From positions 202,036-266,035 of the forward strand of contig JALEGL010000015.1 in the NCBI GenBank assembly GCA_022763185.1: a DNA stretch of 64,000 nucleotides. The letters are read 5' to 3'. This document shows positions 42,886 to 52,268 of the stretch, piece by piece (position 1 is the first letter of the stretch; every line of letters begins with the position of its first letter). A program made the translations under genes and the position numbers. Below the pieces are notes generated by a model. That model was not told the DNA's origin and ran no database searches. It saw only the letters and a program-made list of their open reading frames with translations. Origin of the DNA: a bacterium (GTDB lineage Bacteria; Bdellovibrionota_G; JALEGL01).

Positions 42886-43788
42886 CTATGCTTTTTTGGA
42901 TATCAGAAAAGCATAGCTTAAAATAATGATTGTTGCATGCGCTAAACTTAAGTGCAATAGCTTCATCCAAATTGGACTTAAGTTTAATAAGGTGGCCCAA
43001 CCAAAACTTAAGGCAACAATTAAATAACTTCCCAATACGGTAAACTTGTGTGAAGAAAACTGCTCTTGCTGTTTGAGCAACCATAAAAACGTTAGCACAC
43101 AAAACACACTGGCCAGAACAGGATGCGATAAACGCAAACGGACTAACAAGGGGCTAGCTGAGTTGATGTCTGCAAGAAAGCCGGTGATTAAACTCATGCT
43201 GGGGTAAAGCGTTCCTGCCAAGGCGGCCAAAGCGCCGGTGAAAGCAACAGCAGCTAAGAATACCAGCAAAGGTCTGTAAACATGTTTTAGTTTTGGGTTG
43301 ATCTGGTGCACAACGTGGCTATGGATGAAACTTAAAAAAATACACAAGGTCAAGGCCAAACTGTTGATTTGATGAAAGCCAATGGCCCAGGCTCTAAAAA
43401 TTGAGGCATTGTTCCCAACAAGTTCCAACTTAACCAAAGCCGCACCGATCAAGGCTTCAGATAAAGTGAACAGTAACATAAAAAATAAACTTGTTCGGAC
43501 GGGGTGTTTTTTGGGATAAAGCTTTCTACCCCATAAGAACAAAAACAAAGCCAGAATACCAAAAATACCGGTGGACAAACGATGCGACCACTCAATCCAC
43601 TGAGCCATGTCAGCGGCTTGCGGGATAAATTGATCCTCACACAAAGGCCAAGACTTGCCACAGCCATCACCAGAAAAACTGATGCGCACCCAAGCGCCCC
43701 ACAAAATCACCAAAAAATTGTAGATGAGGAAGAATACGATACTGGTGCAAAATCCTTTGCGTAAACGTTTTCCACGGTCAAGCGACAT
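42886..43788 (-). CDS. ctaA: Haem A synthase, CtaA/Cox15 family
   Basis: Converts haem O to haem A for aa3-type cytochrome oxidases. The 300-residue membrane protein has eight hydrophobic segments and family landmarks: W-G-A-W-V-R-I-S-F-S-G-D-G-C-G-K-S-W-P-L-C with its cysteine pair, E-W-S-H-R-L-S, L-S-E-A-L-I-G-A-A-L-V and F-H-Q-I-N-S, giving the haem-ligand histidines. The cofactor suggests an aerobic terminal oxidase encoded elsewhere; no cta or cox gene is adjacent. Confidence 0.88.
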   Translation of the reverse strand: MSLDRGKRLRKGFCTSIVFFLIYNFLVILWGAWVRISFSGDGCGKSWPLCEDQFIPQAADMAQWIEWSHRLSTGIFGILALFLFLWGRKLYPKKHPVRTSLFFMLLFTLSEALIGAALVKLELVGNNASIFRAWAIGFHQINSLALTLCIFLSFIHSHVVHQINPKLKHVYRPLLVFLAAVAFTGALAALAGTLYPSMSLITGFLADINSASPLLVRLRLSHPVLASVFCVLTFLWLLKQQEQFSSHKFTVLGSYLIVALSFGWATLLNLSPIWMKLLHLSLAHATIIILSYAFLISKKA

Positions 43789-44057
43789 AGGCTTTTACTA
43801 CAGAAACATGCTGTAAGCGGCAACAAAAATATAGTTAGGGCCATGCTTTATTGGATAAGGAAAGTCAATTGCCTAAGCAAAAATAAAAGTGATAGATAAC
43901 AGATAGTGTTAAAACAAGTTCAATTTTTTACAGTTGATGGTGCATTGACTTGCCTTAGCTGTGCAATTTTCAAGCAGAGTCGTAAATGAGAAGTATAAAT
44001 AAATACAAGCAGATAAGGTGAAAAATTTTGGCATCTTAATTGCTCCATTAAATCATC

Positions 44058-44903
44058 ATGAAACATATACCTTTAGTTATTAATAAAACATTGCTTTTAA
44101 CAGTGTCATTAACGGCGATGTTTTTCAGTGGCTGTTCCAGAGATTTAGATGGCGGGAGTTTTTTTGAAACCTTTGATAAGCCTGGAACAAGTGGTGTTAA
44201 CCTTAGTGTTGGCAACGTTGTTGGTTTGGATGTACTTCTTGTATGGGAAGACAGCGCCGACAATCCAGAGCCCTACACTGTAGTTAACCTACCCGTCACA
44301 TACGAAATACATATGGCCCAGGGCAGTGATATTAATTTTAGTGTTGTGAGTACTCAAAACGTGATGGATGTTAAAGAATATGTTTTTAGTTCATCAACTC
44401 CCAACTCTAGCTATCGTTTTAAAATTAAATCTTTATACAGTGATGGCAGCAGTGATTTTTCAAATATTGTTCATGCTCAAACACAGCAGTCGTCGGGAAG
44501 CTATTCTCCCAATGCGCCAACAGCCATTGCGTTAAACTTGGTGAATGGCTGTGACATACAATTTGATTTTCACGACAGTTCTCAAAATGAACATTCATTT
44601 GAAATTGAGCTAAAATTTAGAGAGTGGGATTGGGATTGTTGGCAAGATGATGATTGCTACTGGGAACCAAGAAGTAGAACACGCTTTTACAGTATGGATC
44701 TTAGTCCAGAACAAAAACTTAATATGGGATTACGCTCAATTATTCAAAGCATTCCGGGCAGAGTCAATCAAAACAATTCAGGTGACTTGGGTTATGCTCC
44801 TTCTGATTATCGGTTTCGTGTAAAAGCAATAAATGCTCAAGGAGAAAGTGAATACTCTGAGTGGTCTTACATGAATGATAGTCCACCAGAAAGTTGTTTT
44901 TAA
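44058..44903 (+). CDS. Lipoprotein with FN3-like modules
   Basis: Lipobox F-S-G-C at residues 23-26 follows a hydrophobic signal. Residues 45-150 look like a fibronectin-III fold (V-L-L-V-W-E-D at the start, S-S-Y-R-F-K-I-K-S-L-Y near the end), and a second module ends in Y-R-F-R-V-K-A-I-N-A-Q-G-E-S-E-Y-S-E-W, a classic FN3 ending. A W/D/C-rich loop lies between. In architecture it resembles the N-terminal part of the lipoprotein at 29412. Function unknown. Confidence 0.72.
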   Translation: MKHIPLVINKTLLLTVSLTAMFFSGCSRDLDGGSFFETFDKPGTSGVNLSVGNVVGLDVLLVWEDSADNPEPYTVVNLPVTYEIHMAQGSDINFSVVSTQNVMDVKEYVFSSSTPNSSYRFKIKSLYSDGSSDFSNIVHAQTQQSSGSYSPNAPTAIALNLVNGCDIQFDFHDSSQNEHSFEIELKFREWDWDCWQDDDCYWEPRSRTRFYSMDLSPEQKLNMGLRSIIQSIPGRVNQNNSGDLGYAPSDYRFRVKAINAQGESEYSEWSYMNDSPPESCF

Positions 44904-44995
44904 AATCATCATGATAAACACACAGAAAACTTGAACAATTAAAGTCATTTTATAGTTTTAAGAATGTGCAAAAGCTTTCTGCGTATTTAAAAAAC

Positions 44996-46402
44996 TTAAA
45001 CTAAAGCTAGGTATTTTTTTATAGAGAGCAATAATATATCAACATCTTCTTGTTCATGAAAAATATGAAAAGAAGCGCGCACACCATCTAAATTATCTTC
45101 GTGGATATGACGTAAACGCAGATGAATGTTTTGATTGTTGATTTGAACTATGTTTATTTTTGAGTAGCATAAATCTTTACTGTCGAGCCAAGTAGTGTTG
45201 AGCCTGTCTTCAATGGCAAAGGTGACCATGGCACTGTAACTGCTAGCATCGGCATGGACAATATCATGAATATGAAAACGTGATTGCGATTGATTGTATT
45301 GCTTAAGGCCTTGTCTAAAATAATTAGACAAAGATAAAACTTTGCTTTGGATTCTGTCCACACCAATGCTTTCAAACAAATGAACAGCTTGAGCTAAGCC
45401 TGCAAACAGTTGCGTGTTTTGCGTGCCATAGGCATAGCGGTTAGCATTTTGAACAAGATCAATCTGCAGAGGTGAAAAACTTGCCAAAGAACAAGAATAG
45501 GCACCAACAAACTGTGCTTGAATAAAATTTTGGACATCATGGTGAACATAAAGAACGCCGGTACCTTTGGGTCCACATAGCCATTTATGTCCACTGGCAG
45601 CATAGGCATGACATTGATAAGATTTGACATCTATAGGCATCATACCAAGAGATTGTGCACCATCAATAAAGTAAAAAATCTTATGGGTTCTTGAGGTGTT
45701 TAGTTGACTAATTTTTACGCCAATGGCTTCTACAGGAAAACGGTAGCCATCAGATGCAATATGAGGGATACTTAAAATAACAGGACGATCAGGAAGTGCG
45801 TTGAGTTTATCAAAAATAAGGTCTGTACATTCGTTTTGGCTAAGTTTGTTACATGAAAAAGTAACAATATCCATATCACCATCTTTTTGTGAGCGATTCA
45901 CCCAAGCAGCAACATTTCCCACATGTTCTTTTGTACTGGTGAGTAAAATATATTTTTTATTGGTTTTGGGTAAGCCCTTGCAAATAATATTAACCCCTTC
46001 GGTTGTGTTGCGGGTCAAAACAATCTCCTCGCTGCTGCAGTTGATGAACTGAGCCAGCGTTTTTTTATGATTTTCCCAGTCTCGACTTCCATCACTAGGA
46101 AGCTTTTGTTGACCGTCAACAAAATCACCATTGATCATTTTAACTGTGTTGCAGAGCTTTTCAATGACTTGATGTGAAGAGGGTCCAACGGTGGCGGTAT
46201 TGAAGTAACGTATTTTTGGATTGCGTGTGTGTGGAAAAAGATTTTTTATATTTTGCCAAGCATGACCATTGCTATCAAAGTCATTGCTAAGGTTGATGTC
46301 TTGGGCAAATGCAGAAGGCAGAAGTTTTTTAAAATTGAATAAAGATAGGCCTAGAGTAGCCATAAAAGTTTGAATAAAATGCTTGCGACTTGTTTTTAAC
46401 AT
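44996..46402 (-). CDS. Exported class V PLP-dependent aminotransferase
   Basis: Isopenicillin-N-epimerase/cysteine-desulfurase-like enzyme. The catalytic region F-I-D-G-A-Q-S-L-G and S-G-H-K-W-L-C-G-P-K-G-T-G supplies the PLP aspartate and Schiff-base lysine. The N-terminus, S-R-K-H-F-I-Q-T-F-M then a hydrophobic stretch and A-F-A-Q, resembles a Tat signal with R-K in place of R-R; export of a folded PLP enzyme by Tat would make sense and is known in this group. Reaction not assignable. 468 residues. Reverse-strand neighbours are unrelated. Confidence 0.82.
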   Translation of the reverse strand: MLKTSRKHFIQTFMATLGLSLFNFKKLLPSAFAQDINLSNDFDSNGHAWQNIKNLFPHTRNPKIRYFNTATVGPSSHQVIEKLCNTVKMINGDFVDGQQKLPSDGSRDWENHKKTLAQFINCSSEEIVLTRNTTEGVNIICKGLPKTNKKYILLTSTKEHVGNVAAWVNRSQKDGDMDIVTFSCNKLSQNECTDLIFDKLNALPDRPVILSIPHIASDGYRFPVEAIGVKISQLNTSRTHKIFYFIDGAQSLGMMPIDVKSYQCHAYAASGHKWLCGPKGTGVLYVHHDVQNFIQAQFVGAYSCSLASFSPLQIDLVQNANRYAYGTQNTQLFAGLAQAVHLFESIGVDRIQSKVLSLSNYFRQGLKQYNQSQSRFHIHDIVHADASSYSAMVTFAIEDRLNTTWLDSKDLCYSKINIVQINNQNIHLRLRHIHEDNLDGVRASFHIFHEQEDVDILLLSIKKYLALV

Positions 46403-46609
46403 GATGCGTTATATCTTTTTTCTGTCGCTTTGTAAACGTATTTTTTAATTCAACTTTGGGGTGGGGATTATAGCCCTTATTATTGAGCTTTGGGGAAAAA
46501 GCTTGCTACGCAAATAGTTTACAATAAAACCAAAGCCATGGGTTTATAAACATTAAGTGTATGAAATTATTTCTTTAATTTTGGAACATGTTTTGCATTT
46601 TATACTGAT

Positions 46610-47782
46610 ATGAAAGGATTGAATCTATTATGGCTGATGCTGTGTCTGACTTGCATGCATTGTGGCACAGTCAACATTGCTGCCAGTAATGGTGGGTCGG
46701 ATCTTGGAGGAATTCAGCCCCCAGATGTACCCGGTATCCCTCCCTTAATACCATCGCCTACACCTAATCCAAATCCTTCTCCCACGCCAAGTCCTTCTCC
46801 GATATGTCCCAATTTTACCATGCCACCCATAGTTTCAGGCGGTATGCCTATAGCACTACAAAGAGATCAAGAGCCTTTTGCTTTGCCCCAAAACACGTTT
46901 TACAGTGAAGATGTTGCCTATGGCAGCCAACAAAGAACATGGATGGATGTATTTTTGCCTGAATCTTCTAATGCAACAGCCGTTATTGTTTATATTCATG
47001 GCGGTGGTTTTTCTGGCGGTGATAAAGACAGTGATGTTTTGGAAGATACAGCCAGCAGCCAAGCGTTTATTCAAGGTTTACTCAATCAAAATATTGCTTT
47101 TATTCGAGCCAATTATAGCTTTTTACAATCGCCCGATAACAGTGATGGCGTGTTTGGATCATTACAAGATATCAAACGCCTGATTCAGTTTATTCGTTAC
47201 CATCATCAGGCATTGAACATCAATCCCGAAAAAATAGGCATGATTGGCCGGTCAGCAGGAGCTGGAGCAGCAACGTGGATGGCGCTGCACGATGACATGA
47301 TGAACAGTAACAGCTCTGACCCAATAGAGCACATGCCAACACGCATACAAGCAGCCATAAGTTTACACGGCCAAGCCAGTTACGATTTAATGCAATGGGA
47401 AACGGTTTTTCCCGGTTTGGATATTGAGGTGCTGTACAACAGCAGTCTTGAGATTCAGCAAAGCATCCACGCGTTTTACACTATCAGTGATTTTTCACAG
47501 ATCTTCAGTCAACCCACTTTGGGACAAAGACAGAGCTTAGATTTTTTAAGCATGACCGATGACTGCGATCCTCCTGTGCAATTGATCAATCTTAATCCAG
47601 ACAATGGCATACCCACCAGCATTGGAGAATTAAACCATCATCCCAACCATGCTCAAGCCTTGTATAACCAGCTTATTGGCTCAGGGAATACAGCTGTTGA
47701 AGCCTTAATCCCAGCCTTCAATATTGAAGACCCTGTAGCCCTGCTAAGTCCATTGGACTTTTTTATACGTGAGTTGAACTAA
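46610..47782 (+). CDS. Lipoprotein alpha/beta-hydrolase (esterase-like)
   Basis: A hydrophobic signal ends in C-L-T-C-M-H-C-G with a likely lipidated cysteine (residue 17 or 14). A Pro/Ser/Asn-rich linker (about 40-70) tethers a BD-FAE/carboxylesterase-type domain: oxyanion motif V-Y-I-H-G-G-G-F and nucleophile elbow I-G-R-S-A-G-A. A late N-H-H-P-N-H provides a plausible catalytic histidine. The enzyme probably faces the periplasm or the outside. Substrate unknown. Confidence 0.8.
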   Translation: MKGLNLLWLMLCLTCMHCGTVNIAASNGGSDLGGIQPPDVPGIPPLIPSPTPNPNPSPTPSPSPICPNFTMPPIVSGGMPIALQRDQEPFALPQNTFYSEDVAYGSQQRTWMDVFLPESSNATAVIVYIHGGGFSGGDKDSDVLEDTASSQAFIQGLLNQNIAFIRANYSFLQSPDNSDGVFGSLQDIKRLIQFIRYHHQALNINPEKIGMIGRSAGAGAATWMALHDDMMNSNSSDPIEHMPTRIQAAISLHGQASYDLMQWETVFPGLDIEVLYNSSLEIQQSIHAFYTISDFSQIFSQPTLGQRQSLDFLSMTDDCDPPVQLINLNPDNGIPTSIGELNHHPNHAQALYNQLIGSGNTAVEALIPAFNIEDPVALLSPLDFFIRELN

Positions 47783-47924
47783 AGTTTTTATAGCCCGATG
47801 CGTACTTGACCAAATCAGATATAGGTCCAATGCCATGGCATCTATATTAAGCTAAAAATTTATGGCAAAGCGTTTTGAACAAGTTAAAAGTGGTTTTTTT
47901 GTATATTTATGTCACTATGCAAAA

Positions 47925-48668
47925 ATGAAACATGTCTTTTTATCCTTGATTCTATTTTATTCGAGTTTGCTTTTGGCCAACTTTAAACACAGCCATGCGC
48001 AGTGGACCGCTGTTTTGAAACAACACACAGAACAAAAAAATCAACAAGTGCTGGTCAACTACCAAGCCATAAAAAAAAATAGTGTCAAGCTCAATCAGTA
48101 CTTAAAACAACTGGAAACATTGAGCAGCAAGGACTTTAAACAATTCAGTCAAAAACAAAAACTGGCTTTTTGGATCAACGCTTACAATGCCTACACTGTA
48201 AAATTAATTGTTGATCATTATCCGGTAAAATCCATCAAAGATATCAACTCCGGTTGGTTTAAAGGTGGACCCTGGAAGAAAAAATTCATCCCGTTGATGG
48301 GTAAAACCTACAGCTTGGACAACATTGAGCACGATATTATACGTCAAAACTTTACTGAAGCTAGAATTCACTTTGCCGTCAACTGTGCATCCATGGGCTG
48401 TCCCTCCTTGTTTCAACAAGCATTTACTGCAGAAAAGCTTGATGAGCAGTTGAGCCAAGCGGCCAAACACTTTTTAAGCAACCCCAATAAAAACCGTGTT
48501 AAAGACAGCAGCATGAAAATTTCTAAAATTTTCAAGTGGTACGGTGATGATTTTAAAAAACAATACGGCAGTTATCAGCAGTTTATTGTTGAAACGCTCA
48601 AACTTAAAAAGAAAAATTATTCCGTGGATTTTTTGGACTATGACTGGTCACTTAATGAAACAAGGTAA
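47925..48668 (+). CDS. DUF547 secreted protein
   Basis: ATG 47925 gives a signal peptide (M-K-H-V-F-L-S-L-I-L-F-Y, cleavage near L-L-A-N); an ATG at 47862 would add 21 polar residues. The core has the DUF547 landmarks F-W-I-N-A-Y-N-A-Y-T-V-K, S-L-D-N-I-E-H-D-I-I-R and H-F-A-V-N-C-A-S-M-G-C-P, with a conserved H/C pair suggesting a papain-like hydrolase fold, though the activity is unproven. It is 6 bases upstream of the DedA-reductase fusion, so they form an operon. Confidence 0.85.
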   Translation: MKHVFLSLILFYSSLLLANFKHSHAQWTAVLKQHTEQKNQQVLVNYQAIKKNSVKLNQYLKQLETLSSKDFKQFSQKQKLAFWINAYNAYTVKLIVDHYPVKSIKDINSGWFKGGPWKKKFIPLMGKTYSLDNIEHDIIRQNFTEARIHFAVNCASMGCPSLFQQAFTAEKLDEQLSQAAKHFLSNPNKNRVKDSSMKISKIFKWYGDDFKKQYGSYQQFIVETLKLKKKNYSVDFLDYDWSLNETR

Positions 48669-48674
48669 GATGAT

Positions 48675-50816
48675 ATGATAAAAAAAGTTGGTTTTAGAGT
48701 TAGCCTTGTTCTCGGCTTGGCAGCAGTTGTGTTGTTGGCTAAGTCTTTTGGACTTACGGATTACTTAAGTCTTAATTATATTAAAGAAAACTTGGATGCT
48801 TTTGCCAGCTATTATGAAAAGCATCAAATATTGAGTTTGCTATTGTTTTTTGTTGTGTATGTTGGGGTTACCGCTTTGTCTCTTCCCGGTGCCGCTGTAA
48901 TGACTTTGCTGGCCGGGGCTTTGTTTGGATTTGTTGTTGGCACGGTGTTGGTGAGTTTTGCCAGCACATTGGGAGCCAGTCTGGCTTTTATTGTAGCTCG
49001 TTTTGTATTACGAGACAGTATTGAAAATAAGTTTTCTAAGCAGTTTAAAAAAATCAATGACGGCGTAAAAAAACAAGGCGCCTTTTATTTATTCAGTTTG
49101 CGTCTGGTTCCCATCATTCCTTTTTTTGTCATCAATGCTGTGATGGGTTTAAGCAAAATGAAACTATGGACCTTTTATTGGGTGAGCCAGGTAGGCATGT
49201 TGGCTGGAACCATGGTCTACGTTAATGCGGGCAAGCAATTGGCCAGTATAGACACTTTATCAGAGGTTTTGTCATTTAAAGTGTTGTTATCCTTTGCAGC
49301 TCTGGCTTTGTTGCCATGGTTGACCAAAGCCATGCTTAAAATAATCAAAACAAAAAAAATCTACAAAAACTACAGCAAACCCAAACACTTTGATTACAAC
49401 ATGGTGGTGATAGGCGCCGGCTCTGCCGGTTTGGTTACCGCTTATATAAGCGCAACCGTCAAAGCCAAAGTCGCCTTGATTGAAAAAAACAAGATGGGCG
49501 GGGATTGTTTGAACACCGGCTGTGTTCCCTCAAAAGCCATGATTAAAAGTGCAAAGCTGGCCCACCAAATGCAACATGCAAGCAGGTATGGGCTGGAAGA
49601 CACCAAAGCTAAAATAGATTTTAAAAAAGTCATGCAGCGTGTGCATGAGGTCATTAAAAAAATTGAACCGCATGATTCGGTAGAACGCTACACAAACTTG
49701 GGCGTGGAATGCATCAAAGGTGAAGCCAAAATTATTTCTCCCTGGGAAGTTAAAGTCAACGGAAAAACTTTAACCACACGCAACATCACCATTGCCACCG
49801 GAGCCAGTCCTTTTGTGCCAGCGTTACCCGGGATGGATCAAATCACACCCTTAACTTCAGAAAACTTATGGCAGCTTGAAACATTGCCTAAAAAATTAAT
49901 CGTCTTGGGCGGTGGTCCTATAGGCTGTGAAATGGCGCAAAGTTTTGCCCGTTTGGGCAGTCAAGTGACACAAGTGGAAATGATGGATAGGCTCATGGGG
50001 ATTGAAGATAAAGCGGTCAGTGAGATTTTACAGCATCACTTTGAACAAGAAGACATTGAAGTACTCACGCAACACCAAGCGCAGGCGATAATTGTAAAAG
50101 ACGGTAAAAACTATGTCCAGCTCAAATACAAAGATAAAACCATTGAAAAAGAGTTTGATGCCTTGCTTGTTGCTGTGGGGCGAAAAGCCAACATCAAGGG
50201 CTTTGGTTTAGATGATTTAGGCATTCAATTGAGAGACAACCAAAGCATTGAGGCCAATGCATACTTGCAAACCAATTACCCCAACATTTATGTCTGTGGG
50301 GATGTGACGGGACCTTATCAACTCACGCATACAGCGTCGCATCAAGCCTGGTACTGCGCAGTCAATGCATTGTTTGGCAAGTTTAAAAAGTACAAAGTTG
50401 ATTATTCCGTGATTCCCTGGGCCACTTACACCGATCCAGAAATAGCCACTGTTGGTTTAAATGAGCAACAAGCAAAAAAACAAGGCATTGATTATACCTT
50501 AAGCACTTACAACATAGATGATCTGGATAGAGCCATTGCCGACAGTGAAAATCATGGCACTGTCAGGGTTTTAACCAAGCCGGGCAGTGATAAAGTCTTA
50601 GGCGCCACCATCGTTGGCCAACATGCTTCTGATCTCATTGTTGAGTTTGTTGCAGCCATGAAACATGGCTTTGGTTTGAATAAAATTTTATCCACCATTC
50701 ATGTTTACCCCAGCATGGCAGAAGCCAATAAATTTGTTGCTGGCAACTGGAAAAGACAGCAAACCGGGGAACGTATTTTTAAATGGCTTAAAAAGTTTCA
50801 TGCTTGGCAACGTTAA
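48675..50816 (+). CDS. Fusion of DedA/TVP38-type membrane domain and FAD disulfide reductase
   Basis: Residues 1-225 are a TVP38/TMEM64 (SNARE-associated, VTT) membrane domain with L-P-G-A-A-V-M-T-L-L-A-G-A-L-F-G and F-S-L-R-L-V-P-I-I-P-F. Residues 240-713 are a flavin oxidoreductase of the dihydrolipoamide/mercuric-reductase group: G-A-G-S-A-G-L, redox-active C278-L-N-T-G-C283, a second G-G-G-P-I-G NAD motif, and a C-terminal H-x-x-P-S-x-x-E-like H-V-Y-P-S-M-A-E. No mercury-binding N-terminal domain or C-terminal cysteine pair, so it is not MerA. The fusion suggests a membrane-tethered electron-transfer reaction. In an operon with DUF547 and marC. Confidence 0.88.
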   Translation: MIKKVGFRVSLVLGLAAVVLLAKSFGLTDYLSLNYIKENLDAFASYYEKHQILSLLLFFVVYVGVTALSLPGAAVMTLLAGALFGFVVGTVLVSFASTLGASLAFIVARFVLRDSIENKFSKQFKKINDGVKKQGAFYLFSLRLVPIIPFFVINAVMGLSKMKLWTFYWVSQVGMLAGTMVYVNAGKQLASIDTLSEVLSFKVLLSFAALALLPWLTKAMLKIIKTKKIYKNYSKPKHFDYNMVVIGAGSAGLVTAYISATVKAKVALIEKNKMGGDCLNTGCVPSKAMIKSAKLAHQMQHASRYGLEDTKAKIDFKKVMQRVHEVIKKIEPHDSVERYTNLGVECIKGEAKIISPWEVKVNGKTLTTRNITIATGASPFVPALPGMDQITPLTSENLWQLETLPKKLIVLGGGPIGCEMAQSFARLGSQVTQVEMMDRLMGIEDKAVSEILQHHFEQEDIEVLTQHQAQAIIVKDGKNYVQLKYKDKTIEKEFDALLVAVGRKANIKGFGLDDLGIQLRDNQSIEANAYLQTNYPNIYVCGDVTGPYQLTHTASHQAWYCAVNALFGKFKKYKVDYSVIPWATYTDPEIATVGLNEQQAKKQGIDYTLSTYNIDDLDRAIADSENHGTVRVLTKPGSDKVLGATIVGQHASDLIVEFVAAMKHGFGLNKILSTIHVYPSMAEANKFVAGNWKRQQTGERIFKWLKKFHAWQR

Positions 50817-50857
50817 AGTTTTTGCAATTTAATGGCGCTCTGCTAGCTTTAAAAAAT

Positions 50858-51481
50858 ATGGATTTTAGCAAAGACCTTATTTATTTTGTTGTTCTGCTTA
50901 ACCCATTTGCGCAAGCCATAGCACTGTGGGACCTTATGCAAGAGACGGGTTGGCGTGAGTTTTTATCTGTTTATGGTAAGGCCACGCTGTTGAGCTTTGG
51001 CGTTTATTTGCTGTTTATTATTTTTGGGGATTCTATTGTTGATAACGTTTTTCAGATTCGTTTATCCGCGCTAAAAATATTTGGTGGCATTATTATCATG
51101 ACCATTGGTTTTAGAAACATCATGCTTGGGGTCAAAAACAATTTATTGCTCAACGCCAAAGTATCAGACTTGGCGCAAGAAATATCGCTGCCTTATATTA
51201 TAGGACCTGCCACTTTATGGCTGAGTATTTTGATGGGCAAAGAGTATCCTTGGTATATGGGGGCTTCAGGCATTGGTAGTGTTATGTTGTGTAACTGGGC
51301 TTTGCTTGTTGTAGGGCATTATTTTTTCAGTAATCTGAAACGATCTAAGGAAACTTTAGTAGGAAAGTATCTTAGTGTATTGATGCGCACCACATCTCTG
51401 TTTATTGGTGCCATTGGCGTAGACATGGTCATGTCAGGTTTACAAGAGTTAATCACTGAGACAATAAAAACAAATATTTAG
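50858..51481 (+). CDS. MarC-family membrane protein
   Basis: Six predicted membrane segments. L-N-P-F-A-Q-A-I-A-L near the start, I-R-L-S-A-L-K-I-F-G-G-I-I-I-M-T-I-G, and I-S-L-P-Y-I-I-G-P-A-T are the landmarks of MarC/YhgN proteins, whose function is still unsettled. ATG 50858 is 41 bases after the preceding stop; an earlier TTG at 50804 would overlap the fusion gene and lacks a ribosome binding site. About 207 residues. Last gene of the DUF547 operon. Confidence 0.82.
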   Translation: MDFSKDLIYFVVLLNPFAQAIALWDLMQETGWREFLSVYGKATLLSFGVYLLFIIFGDSIVDNVFQIRLSALKIFGGIIIMTIGFRNIMLGVKNNLLLNAKVSDLAQEISLPYIIGPATLWLSILMGKEYPWYMGASGIGSVMLCNWALLVVGHYFFSNLKRSKETLVGKYLSVLMRTTSLFIGAIGVDMVMSGLQELITETIKTNI

Positions 51482-51566
51482 TATTTTTTGTTTAAAAACA
51501 ACAGCTTAAAATGTTCTTAAAAAGAACAAACTTGCATGAATTTGTTAAACATGTTACGCAGCGCGT

Positions 51567-52136
51567 ATGAAAAACAATGAGATTAAAACAAAAGCACTAT
51601 TTTTTGTGATGATGCTAGGTTTAAGTGCGTTCGCACAACAGCCTAATATGTCAGAGATAGAGAATCATCAAAACAATTACCAATCAAAAAGTGGCCCATT
51701 AAACTATGATGCAAGCTATGTTTATACGGTTGAAGTTCCAGAAACAGAACATCAACAAGCGATGGCCGTAGATTTGAGCTTAAATTGCCAATGGAAAGTT
51801 ACACAAAGCAATGCCTGCACCTTTGAAGATATGCAGATAAAAAAAATAATCACCGGTCACACACGGTACTGTCCGCAACACATTGAGTTTTATCATTCTG
51901 ACTATGGAGAGTTTACAGCTCCGGTTCAACTGAGCAGAACACAACAAGGGCTTGAGTGTCTTATTCCCTTGCATGTTAGTCGTGGAAGCCTTGCCAATTA
52001 TAACTTAAGTGAGTTTGGGGCACGGGCACGTTGCACACTTGAATTGCTCAGTAACAGTGATGTTGCAAGACTTTGGTTTTACCGTGTCCAGCCTAAAGAG
52101 CTGCAAGGTTCAAACCAGAGTAGACTAAAATTTTAA
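51567..52136 (+). CDS. Secreted protein of unknown function
   Basis: An 189-residue product with a signal peptide (K-N-N-E-I-K-T-K-A-L-F-F-V-M-M-L-G-L, cleavage near F-A-Q). The mature part has five cysteines (N-C-Q, N-A-C-T, Y-C-P, E-C-L, R-C-T) likely to form disulfides and mostly beta-type composition. No family recognised. It stands alone between marC and the BCCT transporter. Confidence 0.7.
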   Translation: MKNNEIKTKALFFVMMLGLSAFAQQPNMSEIENHQNNYQSKSGPLNYDASYVYTVEVPETEHQQAMAVDLSLNCQWKVTQSNACTFEDMQIKKIITGHTRYCPQHIEFYHSDYGEFTAPVQLSRTQQGLECLIPLHVSRGSLANYNLSEFGARARCTLELLSNSDVARLWFYRVQPKELQGSNQSRLKF

Positions 52137-52268
52137 TCTTTATTTATCAATGTACACAAGTTCTGTTGCGCCAAGGCCACAAAAGCATCCATAAAGCAAT
52201 GCGTCTTGTACTGCTGATTGCATGTGGTATGCAATCGGCAAATAAAAAGTTCATTTGGAGAGTGTTTA

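Noticed and set aside
48675-50816. Mercuric reductase (merA) assignment for the reductase half
   Set aside because: The C-terminal cysteine pair and the MerR/MerT context are missing, and the N-terminus is a DedA-type membrane domain rather than a metal-binding domain.
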